Origin: Aspidiotus rigidus
Taxonomy: Eukaryota; Arthropoda; Insecta; Hemiptera; Diaspididae
Length of the DNA stretch: 64,000 nt
Direction of reading: 5' to 3'
NCBI GenBank assembly: GCA_035079385.1
Contig: JAVHKY010000071.1
Span: 808,001 to 872,000, forward strand
Position 1 is the first letter of the stretch. Each line of letters begins with the position of its first letter. The notes under the pieces were generated by a model. That model was not told the origin of the DNA. It ran no database searches and worked only from the letters and a program-made list of their open reading frames with translations. Positions 40,201 through 52,174 of this stretch are shown here, piece by piece. A program made the position numbers and the translations under genes.

Positions 40201-41015
40201 TGAATGAAAATACGAGTAAGTTGTTGACACAAGGAACGTAACAAATATTCATAATTATAGTTCAAAAAATCACAACTACTCACGTAAAAATAAAAAGATG
40301 AAAATAATTTGAAAAGTCGAAAAATGAAACTGTCGAAAAAATGAGAAACAAAAGAAACCGAAAAAATTTTTCATGAAAATCGTCAAAAACGACGAAAATA
40401 TCGGAAAAAACGACGAAAAATGAAATAAACAAACAAATAAAATAAACCGAAAAATAAAATAAAAAATTAATTGGAGTCACAGAAGGCTTTAATGTAGGAA
40501 TTATAAAAGTTGAATTTGTAAAAAATTGTGATTTTTTGAAACGGATGTTGACCACGGTTTTGGGAAATATCATATTTCATCTTCAGAACGATTACAAATA
40601 AAATAAAACGACGTCGCGGTGCAGAGATAAGGAAAGAAGAAGCGGGTGAATGGGTTTGGAAGATAAGTCATTTTTAAAACAAGTAATTATCATAAATAGT
40701 TTCATATTCCTCTAGATGGTTCATATTTTCGATAAATGGATTAATTCGAGCTGTGTTTGCTGGTAGCGCAATGTTGGGCAAAAGCATAAACATCTTTCTT
40801 GGAGTTGAAGAAAGGAGGGACCTTTTTAAGACCTGCAAGATTACGGTAGTCTAGTCGATGTTCATAGATCCTTTTTGTTTCTCATTTTTTCGAAAGTTTA
40901 ATTTTTCGACTTTTCAAATTATTTTCATATTTTTATTTTTACATGAGTAGTTGTGATTTTTTGAACTACATCAATATTCGTTACGTTCCCTGTGTCAACA
41001 ACTTATTTTCATTCA
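40201..41015. mobile_element. 815-bp element with ~150-bp TIRs
   Basis: TGAATGAAAATA at the left end and TATTTTCATTCA at the right end begin long inverted repeats that also share GTTGTTGACACA, GGAACGTAAC, CAAAAAATCACAACTACTCA and TTTGAAAAGTCGAAAAAT. The right arm spans about 40868-41015. The open frame on the minus strand is low complexity. No target duplication was identified. Confidence 0.65.
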
Positions 41016-42240
41016 ATAATGGATCGTACTTATGAAGATTCTGTGAAACTTACCAAGAGTTTTACAATAAACCAATCTTCTCTCATGAACTCTTGTCAAC
41101 ATTGTTTTGACATTCCTTCTACGTAATCTGAAGCCCTAGCTGGTAAGTAAGATTCTACCTTCTTTGTTTTAGTTAAGCTCAATTAATTCAACTCTTTTTA
41201 CTGCCTTGACTTTTTCTCTCATCCTTCTACAACTTTCCAGTACGTAATACTGAAATTTTGCAGTCATTCATTTTCCAACCTTTGAACAGCAATCTTCGCT
41301 ACATTAAGAGAAGTTGTAATTACTTGCCTTACCCCTTTATACCTAACCGATTGTCTACTCAAATGAGTTTTCTGGAATATGTGTCCACTTTCTTCACCAA
41401 ATAACTTTGAATCACAATTCATACAAATTTTTTCAAGTTGAAATGGTGGGTTATTTTTCAAACTCGGGCCAATATTGTACATTTGAAAAAACGTACACTT
41501 TCATTTCCTAGGAAACGCGTTAATATTAAACTTGGTCATGTATCTTATTGAGGCAGTAAATTGACACTTGACTACCAACCTCATAATGAAGCGGAAATTT
41601 ATTTCCTTATTAAAAAATAAGCAGAGAGAAGTGGCAATTAATATAGATCCAACTTTGAAACTTTATATCATTAGCCACAGGTCGAAAATTTTCCAAGTCC
41701 AAAGACGTTGGACTGCGCACTTTGAATCATAAAAATTTCAAGATGACACCCTATAGAACAATACCTTATTAAAATCTCGGCACACAACTAAGAAATGGGA
41801 GCTGGCCGATCTATGTATTTGAGGGACTTCAACCAGTTTAGAGTTGAGTTAATTTCGATAAACGAGTTATATGAAGAGACTTGGTAAAACCTCGACTGAA
41901 GAATTTTATATCAAGAGAAAAATTCTTTGTAGGACCAGAGATCATGGGTTTCTCATTGTGATTGTACCTGACGTATGGCCTGTAATTTTTCTCAGAATAG
42001 GTAAATGTTCCAAGTTCATCCTCGAATTGTTTGACACTAAGAGAGGGTATTTTAGTACGTGCAAGGATAGAAAATTCCAACATTAAAAATAAAGAGGCAA
42101 CTTTAAGAGCGAGGCTAACAACTTTGCCTTTTTGTATACACTCACTATCTCTTAAGCAATGCTAATTCATCCTTATTCGATATCTGATTCATTGTTGTAC
42201 TGATATTTACTGTATCCCAGTATGGCAGTTCAATTCACGT
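41016..42240. other. No gene recognised
   Basis: Mixed AT-rich sequence. Overlapping open frames on both strands near 41840-42086 are short and have no motif. Confidence 0.45.
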
Positions 42241-42241
42241 C

Positions 42242-42273
42242 CTGATGAAGGCCACTAGCTTAGCCGAAACGTC
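42242..42273 (+). ncRNA. Hammerhead-ribozyme-like core
   Basis: CTGATGA (42242-42248), a possible stem II (GGC paired with GCC at 42263-42265), GAAA (42266-42269), C and GTC reproduce the hammerhead core exactly. Stem I supports only two pairs next to the core, so folding as a single unit is uncertain. This sequence type is known from the tails of Penelope-like elements; no ORF of one survives beside it. Confidence 0.45.
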
Positions 42274-42366
42274 GAAAACTCACATAAGGTTTGACGCTAT
42301 AACTTCATTACACGAAACAAGAATTCTATTTTTTGCAAAAATGAGGTCACAAGACCGTTCTTTTTT

Positions 42367-42560
42367 TAACAGGGGACCTGTTTTATCGAGGGCTTTTCCG
42401 GACAAAACGCCGTGCGCTGTCCAACAAGAAAAAAATTATCCAAGTCCAACATTATTCTCAAAATTAGTCCAAGTCCCCATCTTATCATATATAGCTCGAA
42501 TTGGAATTGGAAAAATTTGTCTCGGGTCATATATGAAAGGACGGGGACTTACTGGGTTTT
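42367..42560 (+). repeat. Family A repeat, partial copy
   Basis: Begins TAACAGGGGACCTGTTTTATC, keeps the GCCGTGCGCTGTCC stretch and two or three units including TCTTATCATATATAGCTCG. The 3' end is missing. Confidence 0.6.
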
Positions 42561-42599
42561 GCAAGAAAGATTTGTAGGCATTGTAAACTTAAGAGGTGA

Positions 42600-45130
42600 A
42601 GTCATCGAATAATTCAAAACACTCATTAAAACTTTCCTCGAATAACAAATACCCCCCCCCCTCCGTCGTGTGCAGTTTTTCGTTTCTTTTGGTTGTCTGG
42701 ATATCTCTCACCAGCTACCTACTTCCTAGGCCCCCTTCTTTTTCCCATTTGTTTTTTTTTTTTTTCAAGGGTAAAAATTCGGAAATGCATGTATGAATGT
42801 GGTTACTGCTTTTGAAATATACTCGTATGCAAACTTTCTTTTTTCAATATTAGGAATTTTGTGAGTGGTGTTGCCGGTAATTGGTCTATAGACTGTTGAC
42901 GGCACCACTACAATATAAAAACTTCAAAATATCATGAGTTCAGGTTACGTATAGAAATTACCAAGCCACTCTTTTTTGAAAAGTTCACACTAACGTGATT
43001 TTTGAGGGATATTTGCGTCAGAGTGCGATTCAAGTAGTCTGGTCGCGTATCTGCGTTTTTCTGCTTTTTTTTTTCTCTAATTTCATTTTTTCTTATTCCT
43101 TTCGTTTAGATTGAGTGTTCGAAAAAAATTGACCACTTCTAGAGGTAACGCGATTATAGCGGTAGAAATAATTTCATAGGTACAATGCTTCAGAAACTTA
43201 GAACGAACGATTAAGCGCATTTTCAGAGTCATCATTGAAAACAGAGAGGGGTATAAAGTAAAAAAAAAAAGAGGTCCTTACGATGGGGAAAAAATATTAT
43301 AGGAATTTCATTTTTGAACAACAAATTAAGAAGATAGGTCCGCAGTCCTCCACAGGGGAGTGAAAGCGATGCAACCCGTCTCTCCTCAAAAAATTGATTT
43401 GGTGAGTTTAGGATAAGTACGTATCAATTCAAACTATACTTCAATGGTCACAAGTAAAAAAGATGGAATATTTTCACTGCAAAAAGAATTCAAATACCTC
43501 CTACGATAAATTGAGGTCGTTTCATGTAACATTCAATTTACTTAATTTTTTGAAAAGTGACACGAAACTTGAAGCGGTTTTTCATCAAAATAAAAAAGGA
43601 TGGCTGATTAGAAAATCAGGTTTATTCCTATTGTGAAAAATAAAATGTATTATGAGGACTTCAAATTGAATTCTTTGAGGAGAAGTAGACGAGCGCAATA
43701 TACAAGCGATTTTGGATTCTCAAAAATTCTTCGATGAAATTAGAATTTGTGTACAGAAAAAAAGAAAGTGGTATAAAATTACCTCTAAGAGGTTTACCTG
43801 CAGTTTTAAATATTATTGCTAAATTGCTACTCTACATTTCCGGCACGTCTACGAGTATATTGACGATGACGAGGGCATGCACAATGTCTGATGAAACGCG
43901 TAAGTGTAGGAAAAAACAAGTTCGCAGGCGACTAATAGACTGCTCAAATAATTATGGTATCAAAAGTCAAGAAATTGGCGAAGTGTTGATGAAAACTTCC
44001 ACATCATATAAATTTAGAAGAATTTGTCACTGAAATTTCAACTCCTAAAAAACCATTCTAGACTAATAAAATTTTCGTACTTTCGTCAAATTTTTACACT
44101 TGTTATTGTCCAATATTTTTTTTTTTTTTCCTATTTTGAGTAAATTTTATTTGAAAAAGGAAAAAGAGCGCACACATATAGGAGGAAAGTTGACGAAAAT
44201 TCTTATCGTTTGGAACGGTCTTCATTTTTAATCAGAGAAGGATTTCGCTGACCACTTTTTAAATTATGAATGAACGAGTATGGAGTACTTAGTACCTACA
44301 CTGAAGTTCTCTTGAGCATTTATACTTGGTCGTTTGCGAGCTTGGATTTTCTGTTACTTATACGAACTTGCTATGCCTTAATAATTTACTTACCGTACAC
44401 GTCTTCTTCTTTGGATTGAGCAGCTAATTTTGCTAATTCAATTAATCTATCAGATCGTCGTTTCATTGCAAAAACCTTCAATACTTCTAAAAATTACGAG
44501 AGTATTTAATCATATAGCACAGAGCACTCACAGGACAAGCTTCGAGACACGAATGAATTTTCCTCGATCAAAAATATACGTAATGATTTCTCAAGATAGA
44601 CCGTATACCACTCTCTTCTAAGAATTAACATTTGATTGTACACCACCCTCTTTCAAGGAAGTTTACACTTTTTCCTTGTAATTTTTTCATCCAAGAATCA
44701 TGAAACCGTTAGGCTTGTAAACTAAAAACTCATGAAAGGCAACTACAAGTAAAACCTAATTTGTGTCCGAAAAAAATGCATAATACGAGAAATGTACAAC
44801 CAGAGGATTCTTACAACAACAGGAAATATGTTAATGTAGAAAAGAAGAAGGAAAGAAAAAAAGGATTCTTTGATGAAGACGTATCGGCACGCATGACAGA
44901 CCTAACGGAACAGTTATTGGAGGTACTTTGCCGCGTTAAACGTGATCTAATAAACATATAGATTTGTTCTCACCATTTTTTGCGTCTTTTTCTTTGTAAG
45001 TAATACCTAATAAATTCTGTTCCATTTCCTATGTAACTGAATTACACATACATATTTTTAAAAACCTCCTTTCAAGAACGAATTTTTGAAGTCGAGTTGT
45101 TCGTATTCGTATGATAGTTACTCGCACTTA
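42600..45130. other. No gene recognised
   Basis: AT-rich. Small open frames at 43734-44033 and 44761-44961 (the latter Lys-rich) have no recognisable domain and no supporting context. Confidence 0.45.
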
Positions 45131-45199
45131 CTGAAGATTGATCCGTCCTCTGCGTCCTATGAATTACGTGATGGGGAATGGGCTGGGATTTAAGTCGCA

Positions 45200-46560
45200 A
45201 ATCATATTTCGACCTTTGAGAAATTTCTCTACGTGGATCGCTCTCCCTAAGAAAACTGGAACTGCAAACTGTGACGACTATAGAATGATAAGCTTGATGT
45301 CACACGTTCTGAAGGTCTTGCTAAGAATAATACACTCGCGTATAGCTGAAAGATGCGAGAACCAGATGGACGAAATGCAGTTCGGCTTCAGATCAGCTAT
45401 GGGGACAAGAGAAGCCATCTTTGCTGTTAACATCCTCACGCAAAGATGTAGAGACGTTAATCAGAATGTATATGCGTGTTTCGTCGATTATAGGAAAGCG
45501 TTCGATACTGTTGACCACGAAAAAATGATAGGAGCCCTGAAAAACACTGGCGTCGACTACCGGATAATACGAATCATCAAAAACTTATACTGGAACCAGG
45601 AGGCATCAGTGAGAGTGGAAAACTCGGAATCAGAAGCTGTAAAAATCGAAAAAGGAGTACGTCAGGGATGCGTTCTCTCACCTCTGTTATTCAACATATA
45701 CTCAGATAATATATTCCGCGACTTTACGGAGTATACCAAAGGAGGAATTGTCATCAATGGGAAATACGTCAGCAACATCAGATATGCCCACGATACAGTA
45801 ATCCTGGCTACAACGGAACCGGAACTGCAGAGAATGATGGACTACACTGTGGCAAAGAGTGCGGAATACGATCTGTATATCAACATACGCAAAACAAAGG
45901 TGATGACATTCTCAAAACAGCCTATCACAACAAACATATTAATAAATGGGAACAGAATAGAACAAGTTAGCGTCTTTAAATATCTTGGCAGTCTGTTGGA
46001 CGAAAACTGTGACGCAAAAAAGGAAATACGATCTAAAATCGAACAGGCCAGACAAGCTTTCTTTAAAATGAAAAAACTGTTCACAAGATCGGAACTGAGC
46101 CTGCAACTGAGATTGAGGATGCTCAGATGTTATGTGTTCTCCACTCTACTTTACGGCTGTGAAGCGTGGACAGTGGACCAGGCAATGGAGAAAAGAATCG
46201 AGGCCTTTGAAATGTTCCTCTATAGACGGATCCTAAAGATATCTTGGATACAAAAAATAACAACGCCGAGGTTCTCCGTCAGATGAATAAGGAGAGAGAA
46301 CTATTGATGACAGTTAAACGCAGAAAGACCTCTTATATCGGACACATAATGAGGGGCGGACGATATGAAGTCCTGAGGGTGATTATACAAGGAAAAATCA
46401 GCGGGAAGAGATCTATTGGCCGACGTCAAAACTCATGGCTCAGGGACCTGCGGCGTTGGCATAATTGTTCCTCTGCAGACATATTTAGAGCGGCTGTATC
46501 TCGAGTGCGGATCGCGGTGTGGATCGCCAACCTTCGGTCGGAGAGGGCGGACTAAGAAGA
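45200..46560 (+). pseudogene. RTE-like LINE reverse transcriptase
   Basis: The open frame from 45138 becomes recognisable LINE sequence at about residue 32 (TWIALPKKTGTANCDDYR). It has motif A CFVDYRKAFDTVDHEKM (residues 114-130), motif B GVRQGCVLSPLLFNIYSD (173-190) and motif C reading YAHD (216-219) in place of YADD. The first catalytic Asp is therefore His, a GAC-to-CAC change at 45789, which should abolish polymerisation. A one-base deletion near 46262 shifts the frame; the C-terminal part (NAEVLRQMNKERELL, SYIGHIMRGGRYEVL, GRRQNSWLRDLRRW) continues to TAA near 46553. A short GAA repeat ends the element, as in RTE-type LINEs. The endonuclease is missing. Confidence 0.8.
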
Positions 46561-46790
46561 AGAAGAAGATGTTGTACGGATTTTATTCAAAAATTGTGTT
46601 TTAGCGTACTTTTAAAGATTTTTTGCACTACAATGCTTCTGCAACTACAGCCTCTGTTCAATTCTGCGCATTCTCAAATTAGGTTTTGAATTATACCTCA
46701 TGATTTTTATTTCTCCACTTATTTGACAAACCGCTCATTTCACGTTTGTACACTCGTATCGCCATCTTAATTTATTCTGACAAATAATAG
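46560..46790. other. No feature recognised
   Basis: AT-rich spacer between the plus-strand RTE-like element and the minus-strand I-like LINE; no repeat end seen. Confidence 0.4.
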
Positions 46791-46902
46791 TTGAATGGAA
46801 GGTGTGGGTTTTCAAAATTTGAGTATGACTAAATAGATTTTAAAATATGAAAATCGAAAGCCATGTAGGGAAGTCCCAGAACTGATGGAGTTGAGTGTTT
46901 CT

Positions 46903-46903
46903 T

Positions 46904-46967
<64 letters not shown>
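46903..46967 (+). repeat. (TAG)n microsatellite
   Basis: About 21 uninterrupted TAG units inside the I-like LINE relic; on the minus strand they translate as a poly-Tyr run that is not a real protein. Confidence 0.95.
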
Positions 46968-48469
46968 CCTATGAGCTCTACGAGGATTAGAGGACTCGAC
47001 AGAGATGTTGTAGTCATCAGCGAACAGGCGTTATGTTGAAGGAAACTTGACGCATTTAGTATATCGTTAGTAGCTATGAGGAAGAGAAGAAAATACAATA
47101 ATTTTCCATGTATGATAGCATTTTAAACTATGTGTGAAGAATGAGGTATGGTTTTGAATTCGGACTCTTAATATTCGATTGTTGGGAAAGCTTTGTAGAA
47201 TATGTAGAAGGTCACCCCTAAGGCCAAGTTTGCAGAGTTTGTCTATGATGTATAGTGTCTCCAGACCCTCAGAAGGGCTTCCTGGAGGTCATATTAGTGA
47301 ATAAAGGGAGGATTTGTGGAGTTTCCCTCGATTGATTTGTGTTTGAAGGTCATTAAAGGTTAAATAGTGTTAGGCCTCTTTCTGAGCCCATATCGATATG
47401 GAGAAAGGAGGTTGATTGATTCCAGGTACCACGTTAGATGTTTGTTAAGGATTTTTTGGAATAGTTTCTCAAGCACACTGCACGCTGTATAAAGTAATAG
47501 GGTGGTAAGAGACTTGCAGGAGAAATCAGAATTTGCTTTAAAAATAGGAGGGATAATCACAATCGTTAGAAGAGACCGAGGCGTAATGATTAGCTAGGGT
47601 TTCTGCAATGGAAAGTGGGTTAGTGATGAGAAAGTAATTTAGTTTCAGTTGAGTGACGTGTTGAACAAACTATTTCCCGTGAGCATTCTAATGTCTTTCC
47701 ACATGATGGAGATGGACATGGGGTGGTTTGGGCCCTGTTCAAATGAGCTCCAGGACTGTCTTGTAAGTACGGTACGACTTTTTTGTCCTTTAATGGCATG
47801 ATGAATTTCTTGTGACTCTGCATTGTTGACAAGCCAAAAGGATGTATCCTGTGTTATGGAATGAGATTTGATTAGCATTGGGAAAAGATCGCTGTTGCAT
47901 AAATCGAAAAGTGTGGACCATGTTAGTTTAGCTGAGACAGAGATTGAGGCTACAGTGAGATCAATACTTGTTAGGATGCCGTATGTTGAGTTGAGATGGT
48001 CGGGATTCCGCAGGGTGATTTAGAAGGGTTAGATCTCTATCTGTAGTAAGTACTTGGTTCAATATATTTCTACGAGTGATTTACAGTCTGAAATAATACC
48101 CCAAGTAGGACTGTGTGCATTGAAGTTACCACACAGTCCAAAAGGGGTGGGGAGGGATTGAGTTAGCATATTCATATCATTTGAGAAGTTGTCGTGTGAG
48201 GGAAGATGTAAACTGAGTAGAAAGCGATCAAGCGTGGGTGAACCTGTGGAATTGATTTTAAAAAAGCTGTTTTGTAAGGAGTTCGGGGGAGGTGTTGGGT
48301 TAGCAAGGTATAGAGATGGAACCAGAATAGCAATTCCACCATAGGCATGATCATTGCGAGAGGATTAAAGTGATATATCTGAAAATGTTGTAATTTTTGG
48401 GCTTGGGATTTAGAGGAGGGCGAGGGTGAGTTTCTTGTAATGTTATAATGAAAAAGTTGTACATGTATA

Positions 48470-49182
48470 GTGGAGGCGATAAGCAACTGAACCCTGCACT
48501 TTCTGATAAAAGTATGAAATTTGGTATACTTCCTTATCTCACTGTCAGTAATCAAATTCGATCGGAAGACACGCTCGCGGACCCCCAGGACCCCCTCAGG
48601 GGGTAGTTTCCCTTTAAAATTTCAATTTTTTCGAAATATTGGACAAAATAACACAGATGCGGTAAAAATACCTCAGTTCAAAATTATACTACATGAAATT
48701 AATTTCCTATAATTTAGAATAACACATATTTGATATTGACTAATGAAAAGCCCCCGGCGAGGAGTTTCTAAATTTGATTTTTTTGATCTTCAATTATCAG
48801 AATTTTGTGGCTCTATTAAAATATTATATCATCATCTTCCTTCCGAGTGTGTCTTTTCACTAAATTTGATAGTTAGATGAACAATTATACCAAATTTTTT
48901 TGTAATTGTGTTGAAGCCTACGTGTAAACGCGCAATAAGTGGCATACAAAATGTAGCACCTTCTCCTCTTCAGCGTCAATTATGCTGAAATTTTGCCTCA
49001 ATAACATCTGCAGACAGCTCGTTATGAGAGGATTTTCTCGCGGAATAATTCAATAAAAGCCACAATATTCTTATAATTTATCGAATTTTATTATTAGCAG
49101 TGAGGTAAGGAAGTATACCAAATTTCATGCTTTTATCAGAAAGTGCAGGGTTGACCTTATTTTTGATGCTTATAGCCTCCAC
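48470..49182. mobile_element. 713-bp TA-target element with long TIRs
   Basis: Ends GTGGAGGC / GCCTCCAC, each bordered by TA. Inverted repeats run about 80 bp inward and include CCCTGCACTTTCTGATAAAA and TTGGTATACTTCCTTA in the left arm, with their complements in the right; the left arm has lost about 13 bp. The interior is AT-rich without a meaningful ORF. It sits inside the endonuclease region of the I-like LINE, whose recognisable sequence continues on both sides. Confidence 0.75.
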
Positions 49183-49354
49183 TAACAGGAAGATTAATCG
49201 TTGAAGTTCTGGTAAGCGTTTAAATTAACCGTGTAGATTCCACTGAAGAACTGTCATAGTTTAAGAGGCAGAAAAAGGGATGTTCAAAAGAGGAAAATGT
49301 AGGGTAGGAGGAATAGTTTTAATACTTGAATATTTGACTGAGATATGTACATAA

Positions 49355-50251
49355 GTCGTAGCCACTTGGCGTAATTCAGCATTTCATGAAATGCCCGGTT
49401 ATTTCATGAAATAGGATAACTTCTTGATATTCACATTTATTTAGTTACTGGTATTTTCGAAACGAGTCAGCTGATCTCTCAACTTTTATTATTGAAATAT
49501 TTAGTGTGAATCAGGAACTTGTAGAAGAATGATTGTAAAGAAAAAATGTTTGAATAAAAACTGTTCCTTGTAAAATTTCTAATAAAAAAGCTCTCTACAT
49601 ATTTTTTCCATAAACGCACTGTTACGCCGCTACAGCGCAATTTTTATCCGAACATTTTTTCTCCAAAGTCATTTTTTTGTGAGTAGGTATTAGAAGTTGA
49701 AAACAAAAAAATTGCCCCCTTGCACCCCTCTAGGGAAAAAGCTCCACTCGGAATGTTGGGAAAACTTGAGAAAAGACTCACAAGAGGGTTTTCAACAATT
49801 TTCCTGAGTTTCGCTTCTTTACCATTTGTTGTTTATTATAATGGGTAATTTTACTAGACTACACCGTTACTCACTGCCGACAATGCTCAGAAAGATTTGT
49901 TTGTATCAGTGAGGGAAGCCGTTGCGGTAAAACTACGGGTAGTAGGGGCTTCTCAAAATACAATTGTAAACCATCCACTACATAGTGCCAGACCAAGCAA
50001 TGCGCTCGAAAACAATAAACTTTCCAAAAGAATGGACACTTGAATCAAACGAAATTTCAAATTTTCCATTTGACTAGCACTTCATGACTAGATTTGGTTT
50101 CATAACGTAATGCTCTCGTTACATCATCTGACTGACATTAAATTTACATTTCATGAAATGACCAAAAAATTGGTCAGATACTGGAAAAAATCTTCATTAC
50201 AGCATCTGACCGCATATCATGAAATGCTGAATTACGTTAAGTGGCTACGAC
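49355..50251. mobile_element. 897-bp element with ATTTCATGAAAT motifs
   Basis: GTCGTAGCCACTT at 49355 and its reverse complement ending at 50251 start TIRs of about 38 bp (including GTAATTCAGCATTTCATGA). The palindrome ATTTCATGAAAT occurs in the left end twice and near the right end once, with a variant ATCATGAAAT. No ORF. The flanks ACATAA and ACATAT may be a diverged target duplication. Confidence 0.6.
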
Positions 50252-50577
50252 ATATATTATGAGTTACTCTATTCCTAGGTGTCTTCATTTGAAACTTCGA
50301 AATCAGAATTAGGGAGACTTCATAAATATCGTTCGATTTTCAAGGCTTGTGATCTTATTTTTAAATCCTCGCTGGTCGATTTCAGCATGAAGAGAGAAAG
50401 GAAATGAGATGAGCTTATCTGAAGATGAGTATGTACTCTCTCAGGTGTTCTGATTTTTAGGATTTAGAGTGTGAAAGGTCATTTACAAGATAGGAAATTT
50501 ATTTTTGGCTCTATTTCCTATTATGATTTTTCCTTGCACGAAAAAATTGCTTTCGATTTTATTTAGTCATTTACAAG

Positions 50578-50860
50578 GTGAAATCCACATTTGCGGAAAT
50601 ATTTCAAAAGTCGTTTAGAGAAAGAAAACTTAGTTCAAATTTTTATCTGATTTCCAAGATCAGGTATGGGTATGGATTATTACGTTGGTGTCGTTTCATA
50701 CTTCTGGGAGGATACCACAGCGGATCTGGACCAATTCTTACACTTTATCAATTCACGATACCGCTCCTTTAAATTCACCGTAGAGGTTTGCACAGAGTCA
50801 TCATCAATGTCCTTTGGAAGCTTAAAAGCGCAGATATCATCATATGCGAGGCCGTGGTCG
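50578..50860 (+). pseudogene. Penelope-type reverse transcriptase remnant
   Basis: Two frames together cover the pattern seen around the catalytic motif of Penelope-like RTs: 'FAEIFQKSFRERKLSS' up to IRYG in the first, then from 50666 'FWEDTTADLDQFLHFINSRY' and 'FKFTVEV'. These correspond to the YVDD-FVxWxHG-LDxFLxxLN-SIKFTxE series. The YVDD itself is destroyed and the frame changes at that point. There is no other domain. It is a short, dead fragment. Confidence 0.5.
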
Positions 50861-50969
50861 CCTAAGTTCGATGGTCTACTGTCTTCACTCAATGGTCTAC
50901 AGAAGCTACTACAGTATTCATTTCTTCAACAATTGCAATTATATGGGGAAGAAATTTCCATTATATAAA

Positions 50970-51915
50970 TGCGTATACATTGTCACAACTGATCAACTCG
51001 ACTCTGACGACCGTAATTTCGAAAATGTACCTCGAATAAGAAGAAATACATTAATTTGCATTATCATATAGGCATTTTTACACCTTCTTAAGCTTTTAAA
51101 ATCTTCGAATTTTTCGCCACAGGATTCTATTCTGTGAAAATCATAAAAAAAAGTTTTGGGAAGATTGAAGGATTCAGTTCCCACTGCGGGTAGATGTGGG
51201 GCTTATGTGGTTTCTTCCGATCACTGAATCAAAGAATTCCTTCTTTGCAAAATTTAGTGTTTTATCTATTTGTTGTTTCGAACATTTCTGGCTTTTTACA
51301 ACAATTTGAGAAAAATAATATTTCGTCACCCTTGTGCTCCTCCTTTTCTCTTGCGTAATAAAATCGGTCCTGCTGTCCAAGTGGATAATTTAAAGTACTA
51401 CCAGTAATTATTACCTAATAAGAAAGAATACTTTTACTAATTTAAAAAAAGAAGAAAATCTAGGTGTTTTCCTTGCAATTTACGGTAGAGTATGTTTACT
51501 CTAGCAATGATTTTGTCCGGCCACGGCGTACGAGTGTTCTATAAATTATAACAGTTAACCGTGGTCGTTGACATGGTTCATTTTTGGGTGAAAGACCTGA
51601 AGTGATGAACACGCTATGGAAAACCGTCTCAAGTAACACACTATCGGCTAGCATTTCAAAACGACCACTTCACATTTAAATAAAATACCAGAATTGTGTG
51701 GCAACATCGCTGGAGGTGGACAAGGACTTTGGGTATATCAAATATATACAGATGGAGTCGGATAGATACCGTACAGTTTGGAGGCGCAAAAGTACGGTTC
51801 ATGTATCTGTATATTGTATGTATAAAAATCAACATTTTCTTACCCCTCCTGGATTGCCTGTTATCTGGCAACATCAACTAGCAAAGTGAAGTAGAAAACT
51901 TTACTCTAACTTGTG
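50970..51915. other. No gene recognised
   Basis: AT-rich; short open frames on both strands (such as 51656-51889) overlap one another and show no motif. Confidence 0.45.
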
Positions 51916-51919
51916 TATT

Positions 51920-51974
51920 TCAAGTGGAGGTGCAGACGCCTGTTTTATATACGGAGGTGGAAAAGATACAATGT

Positions 51975-52025
<51 letters not shown>
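51920..52025 (-). repeat. (TA)n joined to TTTCCACCTCC repeat, family D copy 2
   Basis: On the minus strand a ~24-unit (TA)n tract is followed by ACATTGTATCTTTTCCACCT, the same junction as at 26.43-26.50 kb. The open frames across the tract are artefacts of the dinucleotide repeat. Confidence 0.6.
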
Positions 52026-52028
<3 letters not shown>

Positions 52029-52174
52029 CATTAAAATTTGTCCGGGCTTCTCCTCCGAGCCTACTGGATGGATTTTCTTGAAATTTGGCCACGTTGTAGT
52101 GTTATATCTGAAGTTGTGCACCTGCATTTTTTTTGACGATCGGATCGATAGTTCTCCAGATATACCCAATTTTT

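Larger units (their letters stand above)
46790..49262 (-). pseudogene. I-like LINE relic, copy 3
   Basis: Read on the minus strand it starts at ATG 49262 with MTVLQWNLHG, the beginning of an endonuclease. After a 713-bp inserted element it continues with IITLQETHP, YGGIAILVPSLYL and GNFNAHSPTWG. The RT fingers follow (VLEKLFQKILNKHLTWYLES, about 47380-47500) and it ends with sequence matching the copy at 29680-29760 (CGATTTTCATATTTTAAAAT). Many frameshifts and stops are present. RNase H and the 3' end are missing, an unusual loss for a LINE and presumably a later deletion. A (TAG)n array lies inside. Confidence 0.7.

Noticed and set aside
43734..44033. Open frame of 99 codons as a small gene
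   Set aside because: No motif, no supporting context, and the same density of short frames occurs throughout the AT-rich sequence.
46829..47098. Minus-strand open frame with a long Tyr run
   Set aside because: The run is the (TAG)n microsatellite read in reverse; only its LINE-derived flanks are meaningful.
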